A DNA stretch of 64,000 nucleotides, from the NCBI RefSeq assembly GCF_900086655.1, contig NZ_LT575476.1:4674240-4738239 (forward strand), read 5' to 3'. The position numbers and the translations under genes were made by a program. Shown in pieces: positions 52,259 through 60,376 of the stretch. This DNA is from Paenibacillus tuaregi (GTDB lineage: Bacteria; Bacillota; Bacilli; Paenibacillales; Paenibacillaceae). Each line of letters opens with the position of its first letter. Positions within the stretch are counted from its first letter, which is position 1. The notes under the pieces were generated by a model, which saw only the letters and a program-made list of their open reading frames with translations, did no database searches and was not told the origin of the DNA.

Positions 52259-52305
52259 AAAAGCCGAGCAGATGTCAGGAAATGACCCTGAATCTGCTCG
52301 GCTCT
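52259..52305 (-). terminator. Terminator of glmS
   Basis: AGCCGAGCAGAT and ATCTGCTCGGCT form a 12-bp stem with inner CAGG/CCTG, with a T-rich tract on the minus strand after it. Confidence 0.8.
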
Positions 52306-52395
52306 TATACGACTTTATTTACTTTGATACAAGTTTGGGATCAATGATATGAGTTTATTTGCTTCTCACATCATCGCAACTATTCAGCTCTTCCC

Positions 52396-54228
52396 TTACT
52401 CCACCGTCACGCTCTTCGCCAGATTCCGCGGTTTATCCACGTCATGGCCAAGTGCCAGGGAAGCATAGTAGGACAGCAGCTGCAGCGGCACTACAGACAG
52501 GGCCGGTGTAAGCAGCGGCAGAGTCTTAGGAATCGCAAATGCTTGGTCAACCGACTTAAGCAGTCCTGCGACATGCTCCTCATGAGTAATCGCCATTACA
52601 TCCGCACCGCGTGCTTTCACTTCCTTGATGTTGCTCACGGTCTTCTCAAGAACGGCTTCCTGGGTTGCCAGAGCAATCACCGGAATTCCCTCTTCGATCA
52701 GAGCAAGCGTACCGTGTTTCAGTTCACCCGCTGCATACGCCTCGGAGTGAATGTAAGAAATCTCTTTCAGCTTCAAGGAGCCTTCCTGGGCAACAGCATA
52801 ATCAAGGCCACGGCCAATGAAGAACAGATGCTGATGATGAGAGATTTGCTCTGCGTATGCTTTGACTGCATCCGAATTCTCCAGCATGCTCTCCACCTGC
52901 TCAGGCAATGCCTGAACCGCAGCGATCATGCGGGCAATCTCCTCCTCGGATTGTGTACCACGTACTTGTGCAAGGTACATACCCAGCAGGTAGAACGCGA
53001 TCAGCTGTGAGGAGTAAGCTTTCGTTGATGCTACGGCAATCTCTGGTCCAGCCAGAGTGACCAGCACATCATCCGCATCCCGGGCAATGGAGCTGCCCAC
53101 AACATTGGTTACCGCGAGCACATGAGCTCCGTTGCTCTTCGCTTCGCGCAGCGCTGCAAGCGTGTCTGCAGTCTCTCCCGACTGGCTCACGACAATGACC
53201 AGTGTGTCCGGAGTAATCAATGGTGAACGGTAACGATACTCAGAAGCCACATCGTTGTAGACCGGAACCCTCACCAGCTGCTCAATTACCGTACCGCCGA
53301 CCAAACCGGCGTGATACGCTGTTCCACAAGCTACGATGTGCACGTTCTGGATCTGCTTGATCCGCTCAGCCGTTAGCTTCAGATCTTTAAGCACCACCTT
53401 GCGGCCGGTTTCATCCACGCGTCCGCGGATGGTATCACGGTAAGCTTTAGGCTGCTCATGAATCTCCTTCAGCATGAAATGATCAAAACCGCCTTTTTCT
53501 GCGGTTACCGCATCCCAGTCGACATGAATCATTTCCCGAGAAATAAAATTCCCCTCGATGGTCATCAGTTCGACAGAATCCTGTGTCAGAACCGCCATTT
53601 CCCCATCGTTAAGGATGTAAACATTTCGTGTATATTCGAGAATAGCCGGAATATCAGATCCGATGAAGTTCTCCCCTTCACCAAGACCAATAATCAGTGG
53701 GCTGGCTTGACGCACAGCAACCAATTTATGTGGCTCATATTCAGTCAGGACCCCAAGCGCGAACGCACCGCGCATATAGCTGATGGCCTTCTGAACTGCC
53801 TTAACAATGTCGCCCTCGTACTCACGAGCCACCAAATGAGAGATGACTTCTGTATCTGTTTCCGACAGAAATACGTGTCCTTGACTGATCAGTTCTTCTT
53901 TCAGCTCCAGATAATTCTCCACAATCCCATTATGCACAACAGAGAATTTCTCACTGTTGTCTGTGTGAGGATGGGAGTTAACGTCTGATGGCTTACCGTG
54001 AGTCGCCCAGCGTGTATGACCGATACCCGCGGAACCAACAAGCGGAGCACTCTCCAGCTTTGATTCCAAATTGGCCAAACGCCCGATCGACTTACTGATC
54101 TGCAGTCCTTGCGGAGTGAACACCGCAATACCCGCAGAGTCATACCCACGATACTCCAGCTTCTTAAGACCACTGATCAATACAGATTGCGTATCTCTTT
54201 TCCCGATATATCCGACAATACCACACAT
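52396..54228 (-). CDS. glmS: Glutamine-fructose-6-phosphate aminotransferase GlmS
   Basis: 610 residues. The glutaminase domain starts MCGIVGYIG with Cys2 as nucleophile after Met removal. Two SIS domains follow with 'VSQSGETADTL' and the C-terminal 'DVDKPRNLAKSVTVE'. It makes glucosamine-6-phosphate from fructose-6-phosphate and glutamine, the first step to UDP-GlcNAc. It is last in the cdaA-cdaR-glmM-glmS order and its own leader carries a glmS ribozyme, so its mRNA is destroyed when GlcN6P is high. CGGAGG lies 9 bases before the ATG. Confidence 0.97.
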   Translation of the reverse strand: MCGIVGYIGKRDTQSVLISGLKKLEYRGYDSAGIAVFTPQGLQISKSIGRLANLESKLESAPLVGSAGIGHTRWATHGKPSDVNSHPHTDNSEKFSVVHNGIVENYLELKEELISQGHVFLSETDTEVISHLVAREYEGDIVKAVQKAISYMRGAFALGVLTEYEPHKLVAVRQASPLIIGLGEGENFIGSDIPAILEYTRNVYILNDGEMAVLTQDSVELMTIEGNFISREMIHVDWDAVTAEKGGFDHFMLKEIHEQPKAYRDTIRGRVDETGRKVVLKDLKLTAERIKQIQNVHIVACGTAYHAGLVGGTVIEQLVRVPVYNDVASEYRYRSPLITPDTLVIVVSQSGETADTLAALREAKSNGAHVLAVTNVVGSSIARDADDVLVTLAGPEIAVASTKAYSSQLIAFYLLGMYLAQVRGTQSEEEIARMIAAVQALPEQVESMLENSDAVKAYAEQISHHQHLFFIGRGLDYAVAQEGSLKLKEISYIHSEAYAAGELKHGTLALIEEGIPVIALATQEAVLEKTVSNIKEVKARGADVMAITHEEHVAGLLKSVDQAFAIPKTLPLLTPALSVVPLQLLSYYASLALGHDVDKPRNLAKSVTVE

Positions 54229-54574
54229 AATTTAATATCCTCCGTTTCGTTATCTCATCAATTTTTTGGATTGAATGACGATGGAAGAAGCGGAAGACTG
54301 CGCAGCAGCACGGAGTCGCGTATATTCAATTATATAAGTGAAAATTTTCTGATAAGATCATCTATTTTCATGAATGTACATTCTTCTCCACTACTACGTA
54401 TCAACCGCATTCTCTCTCGCACATTCATGGAATATCAAACGATATGAATCCTAAAATGCATGCAGAAACAACTCACTTCACCTTCTGAGTAAGGTAACAG
54501 AATATTTCTTCTGCAGTTCAGTCCATATTCTTGTGGCATCTGTCGGGAAGTTTGTATCTATGGTCGCCCATAGG
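54229..54574 (-). other. Long 5' untranslated stretch between ribozyme and glmS
   Basis: About 345 bases separate the ribozyme's 3' end from the glmS start. I see no gene and no clear terminator. It is unusually long compared with typical leaders, and AT-rich in the middle. Confidence 0.6.
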
Positions 54575-54745
54575 GTTTGCTTATCCGACTTACGGTTAGA
54601 TGCTTCTACCGGGAGGCCCCCGCCGAACATTTCGAACACCTCCACCTCGTCAGCTTCGATTGCCGTAGATCCCGCTGCTACATCAGCAGCCAATCTGTCA
54701 CGCGCGAATCCGAAGCTCTGGCGCTTATGAATCTGATTAACCTCA
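54575..54745 (-). ncRNA. glmS ribozyme riboswitch
   Basis: On the minus strand: GCGCCAGAGC just after the predicted cleavage (A at 54725, G at 54724), then 'TGACGAGGTGGAGGTGTTCGAA', 'CGGCGGGGGCCTCCCGG' and 'CTAACCGTAAGT', all core glmS ribozyme elements in order. GlcN6P promotes self-cleavage and decay of glmS mRNA. An open frame across it (54478-54909) is coincidental. Confidence 0.9.
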
Positions 54746-54777
54746 CGTCCCTCACTTTCTCTTGTAGGAATATTGTT

Positions 54778-54806
54778 ATTATATGCACCCCGATCACTTT
54801 TTGCAA
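54778..54806 (-). promoter_or_regulatory. SigA promoter of glmS
   Basis: TTGCAA (54801-54806) and TATAAT (54778-54783) on the minus strand, spacer 17. It drives the ribozyme-glmS transcript. Confidence 0.85.
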
Positions 54807-54849
54807 TGGCTGTCAGTCCCAACGTGTCAAAATGTGACTTTTCACCCGA

Positions 54850-54890
54850 AAAAGAAACCGCCGAAACCAAAAATCCGGTTCCAGCGGTCC
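54850..54890 (-). terminator. Terminator of glmM
   Basis: GACCGCTGGAACC and GGTTTCGGCGGTTTC pair imperfectly with TTTTTC following on the minus strand, 40 bases past glmM. Confidence 0.7.
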
Positions 54891-54927
54891 TAACGTTACG
54901 GATGAACACGGATGCTTGGTCCTACAC

Positions 54928-56268
54928 CTACACCAATTCCCGTTCTACCACTTTGGTAATCTGGGAAACAAACTGCTCAAGTTCGCTCCGGTCGGGCCCT
55001 TCCGCCATAACACGGATCAGGGACTCTGTACCAGATGGCCGCACAAGCACACGCCCGTTGCTGCCAAGCTGCTGCTCAACAACGGTAATAGCCTCTTCAA
55101 TAGCCTGGTTTCCATTGTATTTGCTCTTATCCTGCACGCGTACATTCACGAGCACCTGAGGATATTGAACCATAAGCTTCTTCATTTCACTGAGCGGTTT
55201 ACCCGCCTGTTTCATCGTATCTACCAGCTGAATCCCGGTCAGAATGCCATCACCCGTTGTATTATAATCCAGGAAAATTACATGGCCGGACTGCTCTCCG
55301 CCCAGGTTATAACCACCTCTAAGCATTTCTGCCATGACGTAACGGTCACCTACAGCCGTCTTTGCGGTATTAAGAGCCAGCTTCTCTGTAGCTTTGTAGA
55401 AGCCGAAGTTACTCATCACCGTGGTTACAATAGTGCTGTTGTTAAGCTTGCCCTTACGGTTCATAGCGTCTCCGCAAATGCAAAGGATATGGTCGCCATC
55501 CACCTCTTGACCCGTTTCATCAATGGCGATCAAGCGGTCGGCATCCCCGTCAAAAGCAAGGCCCAGATCCGCACCTAGACGTACAACCTCCTGCTTCAGC
55601 AGCTCCGGATGTGTGGAACCGCAGTGGTCATTTATATTAAGCCCTGTTGGCTCTGCTGCGATCGTGTGAACCTCCGCTCCAAGCTCGCGGAACAATTTCG
55701 GTGCAAGCTCATATGCTGCCCCATTGGCGCAGTCGAGCACAATCTTCAGACCTTCAAAGCTCGAAGAAATCGTTGTCTTCAAATGCTCAAGATATTTAAA
55801 TTTAGATTCCTGATCAACCGTCACGCTTCCCAACTTGTCACCGATTGGACGAGGCAGTTCATCCACCTCTTTATCCAGCAATTCTTCAATCTGAAGTTCG
55901 GTTTCATCGGACAGTTTGAATCCGTCGCTCCCGAAAAACTTAATTCCGTTGTCCTCTACCGGATTGTGCGAAGCTGAGATCATTACGCCTGCATCCGCTT
56001 TAAGCAGTCTTGTCAGATAGGCCACAGCTGGAGTGGAGACGATCCCAAGACGGACCACATCCGCTCCGATAGACAATAGACCAGCCACTAGTGCCGACTC
56101 CAGCATGACACCGGAAATCCGGGTGTCCATCCCAATAACGACCTTAGGCTTCTCAACTTGTCCTGCAAGCACATATCCCCCAGACCGACCAATACGATAT
56201 GCAAGCTCTGCTGTTAACTCCTTATTAGCAATTCCGCGAACGCCATCTGTTCCAAAATATTTCCCCAC
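54928..56268 (-). CDS. glmM: Phosphoglucosamine mutase GlmM
   Basis: 446 residues. The catalytic phosphoserine is Ser100 in 'ISASHNP', Mg-binding 'DGDADR', substrate motif 'GGEQSGH', phosphate-binding 'RPSGTE'. It interconverts GlcN6P and GlcN1P, the second step to UDP-GlcNAc. It follows cdaR with about 94 bases between (stop 56363), and is part of the cda-glm gene block. In this class CdaA activity is known to be modulated by GlmM. Confidence 0.97.
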   Translation of the reverse strand: MGKYFGTDGVRGIANKELTAELAYRIGRSGGYVLAGQVEKPKVVIGMDTRISGVMLESALVAGLLSIGADVVRLGIVSTPAVAYLTRLLKADAGVMISASHNPVEDNGIKFFGSDGFKLSDETELQIEELLDKEVDELPRPIGDKLGSVTVDQESKFKYLEHLKTTISSSFEGLKIVLDCANGAAYELAPKLFRELGAEVHTIAAEPTGLNINDHCGSTHPELLKQEVVRLGADLGLAFDGDADRLIAIDETGQEVDGDHILCICGDAMNRKGKLNNSTIVTTVMSNFGFYKATEKLALNTAKTAVGDRYVMAEMLRGGYNLGGEQSGHVIFLDYNTTGDGILTGIQLVDTMKQAGKPLSEMKKLMVQYPQVLVNVRVQDKSKYNGNQAIEEAITVVEQQLGSNGRVLVRPSGTESLIRVMAEGPDRSELEQFVSQITKVVERELV

Positions 56269-56362
56269 AATGACTCACTCCTCCAGATATTGGTTTCTCA
56301 CCCATGTCTAATTAGCTTTCTTTAGTAATGCCATAATGATGCTTCAGCCTGGCTGTCTGATC

Positions 56363-57742
56363 TCATGGTTCCTTCCCGCTACCCGGATTATCTGTGCCGT
56401 CTGATGAATCCTGCCCCGATCCTGTCCCTGTATCCGGTGAATTGGACTTGGTTTCCTGACCGGTATCGCCGGAATCTTCTGTGCCGGTTGGAGTGGTATT
56501 AACAGAGTTAGCATTGTCCTTAATCTCTATCTCTACCTGGAGATTGCCACCTCCAGCCGCCAAAGTTACAAACTTCGGAAGCACAATGTCGGGTGTTACG
56601 GTATGAACCCCTGGTCCAAGGCCTGATACATCTGCCGTAATTGTAATGTCTCCCGTCTTAACAGCCTTCAAGACCTGCTCTGCCCCCTGCAAGGTCAAAG
56701 ACATCTTTGAGTTTGCAGGTGTAATAATCTTGGCGGTGTGCTGTCCGCTCTGATTCTTGATCGTAACCGGAATGTCATTTACTACCTTCACACCAAGTGG
56801 GGCAGCTTTGACAACGACCTTCACAGAGCTCGGCTCGATTTTCTCAGAACCTTTCGGCGGAGTCAAGTCCAGTGAGTATTCCGTCGTATTCGGTCCTTTA
56901 AATTGGCTTAAATCCACATTAATCGTGTAGGAATTAATACTCTGTAATGATTCTTTAGTCCCATACACAGCCACACCTTCAACGTCTGCCTTGATCTCGG
57001 ATAGTGCATACCCGCTTGGCAGCTGCCCGATTTGCTTAATCGCCAGGGGGACCGTTTTATATAACTTATTCATGGGGACATCAACCTTGATTGACGAAGG
57101 ACTAATCTCAGCCCCGGGAATTTCTCTCCCGTTCCTGTCATAGGCCCTCAGCTTCACGGATTTCCCTTCTACTGAATCATCAATTCCGCTGATATCGAGT
57201 ACGCCTTCCACTTTGTAGACCCGCTTCATTTCACTCTCAGGGAGAGTTACTGTGACTAGGCCATCATGCTCCAGAATAGGCGTTCCTACCTGAAGTCCTC
57301 CCTCGGGAGCACCTTTTAGCTGTAATGACGCGGTAAAGGACTTAGTCTGCTTCTCTTCAATAGTGACCCTTGCGGTTGACGGCTCAATAGATACCATCTC
57401 CACACCAGCAGGGAGCTCGTAGGTGAGAGGCACATTCGTCGTACCCGGTCCGATATTCTCCAAATTCAAGATAACCTTATAATCCGGGAAAAACGAGGTA
57501 ATATCTGTGCGCTTCCCCCTTACCTCCAATTTGACGGTCTTGGGCTCCATCGAAGTCAGTACATAGGACTTGTCATCAAATCCAACAACCTCAACAGTCA
57601 CGTCATTAATCGTTTTACTCTTCACTTGGGAAGGGGATGGCAGTGAGGTTGTGCTGTCCAGATGTACCATCGCCCACAAAATAATGCTGATGCACAAAGC
57701 GATAATCTTCGCGATCGTGTTATTATTGAACCATTTATCCAT
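56363..57742 (-). CDS. cdaR: CdaR (YbbR) regulator of diadenylate cyclase
   Basis: 459 residues from ATG 57742 (AAGGGGG 9 bases upstream). One N-terminal membrane helix (about 10-29), then four YbbR-like beta domains outside the cell, ending in a Ser/Thr/Gly/Asp-rich tail. It overlaps cdaA's stop by 8 bases. CdaR binds and modulates CdaA. The longer frame to 57817 has no ribosome site and overlaps cdaA more. Confidence 0.92.
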   Translation of the reverse strand: MDKWFNNNTIAKIIALCISIILWAMVHLDSTTSLPSPSQVKSKTINDVTVEVVGFDDKSYVLTSMEPKTVKLEVRGKRTDITSFFPDYKVILNLENIGPGTTNVPLTYELPAGVEMVSIEPSTARVTIEEKQTKSFTASLQLKGAPEGGLQVGTPILEHDGLVTVTLPESEMKRVYKVEGVLDISGIDDSVEGKSVKLRAYDRNGREIPGAEISPSSIKVDVPMNKLYKTVPLAIKQIGQLPSGYALSEIKADVEGVAVYGTKESLQSINSYTINVDLSQFKGPNTTEYSLDLTPPKGSEKIEPSSVKVVVKAAPLGVKVVNDIPVTIKNQSGQHTAKIITPANSKMSLTLQGAEQVLKAVKTGDITITADVSGLGPGVHTVTPDIVLPKFVTLAAGGGNLQVEIEIKDNANSVNTTPTGTEDSGDTGQETKSNSPDTGTGSGQDSSDGTDNPGSGKEP

Positions 57743-58571
57743 TCTTCCGGCCCCCTTTAAGCTTCCAGAACGGGGCCTTCTTCTGCTTGCTTGATGTGTC
57801 AGGACTGAGCTCCTCATAAAGCTTGGAGATTAACGATTCCTCATTAATTCCCCGGACTACCTGTCCGTTAATGGCCAGTGAGATCTGCCCGGTCTCCTCA
57901 GATACCACCACGGAGACAGCATCGCCAACCTCACTGATCCCAATCGCAGCCCGGTGCCTTGTTCCAAGCTCCTTGCTTATAAACGGATTCTCTGATAAAG
58001 GCAGATAACAAGCAGCAGCTGCTATCCGGTGATCCTGTATAATGATAGCTCCATCATGCAACGGAGTATTAGGGATAAAAATGTTAATTAACAGTTCGGA
58101 GGTGATCACGGACTGCATAGGAATCCCGGATTCTTTATATTCGTTAAGCCCCGTATTTCGCTCAAATACAATTAATGCGCCGATTTTTCTACGTGATAAA
58201 TAATTTACGGCCTTAATAATCTCGCCGATCTTCCGGCTGAATTCTTCCTCATCGGCTGTTGTACGCCCAAATAACTTACCACGCCCCAGCTGCTCCAGCG
58301 CTCTCCTGAGCTCTGGCTGGAAGATAATGAACACAGCCACTACTCCAAAGGTAAACATTTGATTCATCAGCCATTTCAGCGTATACAAGTCAAGCCAGGT
58401 GCTTGCTGCCCAGATTACAACCAGGACCAGAATCCCTTTAAGTAATTGAACCGCCCTTGTTCCCCGGACAAGCAAAATCAAATGATAAATAATATAAGTA
58501 ACAATCAAAATATCTATAGCATCCTTAATGGCCTCTTGCCATGTTAAATCCGCAAAATAACTCATGCGCAA
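57735..58571 (-). CDS. cdaA: Diadenylate cyclase CdaA (DisA_N family)
   Basis: 278 residues. Three membrane helices (about 15-90) anchor a DAC domain. Motifs 'DGAIIIQDHRI' (Asp173) and 'GTRHRAAIG' (His206) bind ATP and Mn. It joins two ATP into c-di-AMP, an essential messenger of potassium and wall balance. First gene of the cda-glm block. Coordinates fit the typical 273-280 residue length. It is likely essential. Confidence 0.96.
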   Translation of the reverse strand: MRMSYFADLTWQEAIKDAIDILIVTYIIYHLILLVRGTRAVQLLKGILVLVVIWAASTWLDLYTLKWLMNQMFTFGVVAVFIIFQPELRRALEQLGRGKLFGRTTADEEEFSRKIGEIIKAVNYLSRRKIGALIVFERNTGLNEYKESGIPMQSVITSELLINIFIPNTPLHDGAIIIQDHRIAAAACYLPLSENPFISKELGTRHRAAIGISEVGDAVSVVVSEETGQISLAINGQVVRGINEESLISKLYEELSPDTSSKQKKAPFWKLKGGRKNG

Positions 58572-58711
58572 CCCCCGGTTTTCCCTTGTGAAACGGGCTT
58601 CTTAAGTATATATTGTCCCTAAACTCTAGGTTATAACGATCCACCTGCAGTTGCAAGTTTCTTTGTGCCGAACCCGGAAATTTGTGTGATTTCTTCCTAA
58701 CCGCACCAACA

Positions 58712-58742
58712 ATAAAGGCGCCCTCTCGAAGAGCGGCGCCAG
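58712..58742 (-). terminator. Terminator after rsiW
   Basis: GGCGCCGCTCTTCGAGAGGGCGCC hairpin with TTTATTG after on the minus strand. It ends the sigW-rsiW transcript before cdaA. Confidence 0.75.
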
Positions 58743-58767
58743 CATGTGCAGCATGAGCATGCAAAAT

Positions 58768-59385
58768 TTAACGATAGGCAACTTCCGTGAACGTATTCGT
58801 GATCTTGTACCAAATCCAGTCGAGTGCTTGATCAATACTCTTCACGTCACCTGAAATTTTGGCTGTGGAGGCTTGGTACAAGGACCCATCGATTACCGTC
58901 AGATTGCCATCCACTTCACCGTAGATTTGAGCTTTCCCATTCTCCACCGTAAGATCTCCAGCTACGGTCTTCCCGCTTGGAACGATCACGTTCTTGCCTT
59001 CAATGACCACTTGGTCAAGTCCGGCCCCTTTCACAATCAGTTGATCGTCCGCCTTCCATAAGGACAGGGTGCTGAACAGCATAACAAAGATAAACATGGC
59101 TGCTGCCGTAAGAGCAGGATGCCTCTTGATCCATGTCAGCCATACACGCTGCTTACGTCTGCCGGGAATATCCCGCATAATCCGGTCTACGAGTTCATCT
59201 GAAGCGGAAGGCACAGAGCTTTTGACGGCATGGAAGAGCATCATCTCCGTTTGTTCCAACTCTTGAAAATGCATATTACAGGATGGGCACTGAATTAGAT
59301 GGGCCTTTAGTTCCAGAACCTGTGACTTTTCAAGATCGTCATCCAAATACTCATGCATTAAAGAGGCAGCTTGTTTGCAATCCAT
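58768..59385 (-). CDS. rsiW: Anti-sigma-W factor RsiW
   Basis: 205 residues from ATG 59385 (AAAGGAT 9 bases upstream; the longer frame from 59427 has no site). The zinc-binding anti-sigma motif is His29-x3-Cys33-x2-Cys36 ('HLIQCPSC'). One membrane helix (about 87-108) and an extracellular beta domain follow, matching RsiW layout. It holds SigW inactive until cut by PrsW/RasP-type proteases. A SigW-type promoter lies just upstream, between sigW and rsiW. Confidence 0.92.
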   Translation of the reverse strand: MDCKQAASLMHEYLDDDLEKSQVLELKAHLIQCPSCNMHFQELEQTEMMLFHAVKSSVPSASDELVDRIMRDIPGRRKQRVWLTWIKRHPALTAAAMFIFVMLFSTLSLWKADDQLIVKGAGLDQVVIEGKNVIVPSGKTVAGDLTVENGKAQIYGEVDGNLTVIDGSLYQASTAKISGDVKSIDQALDWIWYKITNTFTEVAYR

Positions 59386-59502
59386 TTGAGCCAATCCTTT
59401 CAGTTGAAATCTGCATGGAATGAGCATGGCAAAATCAGCATTCCATTATATAGTAGGAATTTAAATTGAATTTAAACTTCGAGGCGAGGCGTCTTTATTT
59501 AA

Positions 59503-59528
59503 TACGCTTCAATATGTATATCGTTTCA
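59503..59528 (-). promoter_or_regulatory. SigW-type promoter between sigW and rsiW
   Basis: Minus strand TGAAAC (59523-59528), 16 bases, CGTA (59503-59506), the exact ECF/SigW consensus spacing. It is downstream of sigW and about 118 bases upstream of rsiW, so it would make an rsiW transcript when SigW is active: negative feedback. Confidence 0.7.
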
Positions 59529-59546
59529 AAAAATCTCGATTGAAAA

Positions 59547-60119
59547 TCAAACAAACTTGTTGTCCAATTTTTTGCGCAAAAATTCCCTGCCGCGGTGCAC
59601 ACGCGTCTTCACCGTAGTTACAGGCATGTTAAGAACATCGCTAATTTCCTGCAGCGAAAGCTCCTGCAAATAGCGAAGAATAATAACCGATTTGTATTTA
59701 GCCGGAAGCGTCTCTATAGCCGAATGAATCGTCTGTTTGGTCTCAGAGATTAAATACTCACTCTCCGGTGTCCGGTCATCTCCAGGAATAAGGGTATAAC
59801 CGTCCATCCCCTCCTGATCGTTCATTTCCGCATCCAGTGAGTAGTTCGGCTTCCTCTTCCTCAGCCGGTCAATACATAAATTTGTGGCAATCCGGTAGAT
59901 CCAAGTTGAGAATTTCTGGTTCTCATCGTATCTCATCCAGTTCTTATGAACCCGCAGAAAGGTCTCCTGAACGACGTCTTCGGCTTCATGCCGATTATTC
60001 AGCATCCGGTAAGCCAGATGAAACAATTTATCTTTGTATAGATCTACAATTTCTGCAAAAGCACCTTGATCCCCTTTGCGGGCCAGCTTTGCAAGTCTCG
60101 TATCATAATTGTCAATCAT
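59547..60119 (-). CDS. sigW: ECF sigma factor SigW
   Basis: 190 residues. Region 2: 'FAEIVDLYKDKLFHLAYRMLNNRHEAEDVVQETFLRVHKNW'; region 4: 'LPAKYKSVIILRYLQELSLQEISDVLNMPVTTVKTRVHRGREFL'. It closely resembles SigW, which directs envelope stress genes against detergents and antimicrobial peptides. RsiW is encoded next. A TGAAAC lies upstream (60183-60188) without a matching CGTA at the right distance, so autoregulation upstream is not evident. Confidence 0.93.
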   Translation of the reverse strand: MIDNYDTRLAKLARKGDQGAFAEIVDLYKDKLFHLAYRMLNNRHEAEDVVQETFLRVHKNWMRYDENQKFSTWIYRIATNLCIDRLRKRKPNYSLDAEMNDQEGMDGYTLIPGDDRTPESEYLISETKQTIHSAIETLPAKYKSVIILRYLQELSLQEISDVLNMPVTTVKTRVHRGREFLRKKLDNKFV

Positions 60120-60307
60120 TCGTAATTTCCCCCAGATCCGCCAAAACGGTCTCTAGCCGGTTCCAAGCCATGCGATATATGTTTCACCAGCGGTTTGGCC
60201 GCTTAAGGACGGTAAAGACAAGTCCCGGCGCTTCATTCAAATGGTAATTCATGTGCCCCTAAATTGCAAGCAACTCTAGGCTTAAGACGATTATATTCCG
60301 ATTACAA

Positions 60308-60345
60308 AAGAGAGACCGTGCTCTCTCATAGAGCGCGGTCCCCTT
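60308..60345 (-). terminator. Terminator of ppc
   Basis: GACCGTGCTCT/AGAGCGCGGTC stem with TCTCTCTTTTG on the minus strand, about 30 bases past the stop. Confidence 0.75.
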
Positions 60346-60376
60346 CTCTCTAGCCCATAAGCTGATCGTTTATGGA

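Noticed and set aside
54478..54909. 143-residue open frame on the minus strand before glmS
   Set aside because: It lies across the glmS ribozyme and its promoter; no ribosome site; the sequence is explained by the RNA.
60183..60188. TGAAAC upstream of sigW as a SigW promoter
   Set aside because: No CGTA at 16-17 bases; the spacing gives GGAACC instead.
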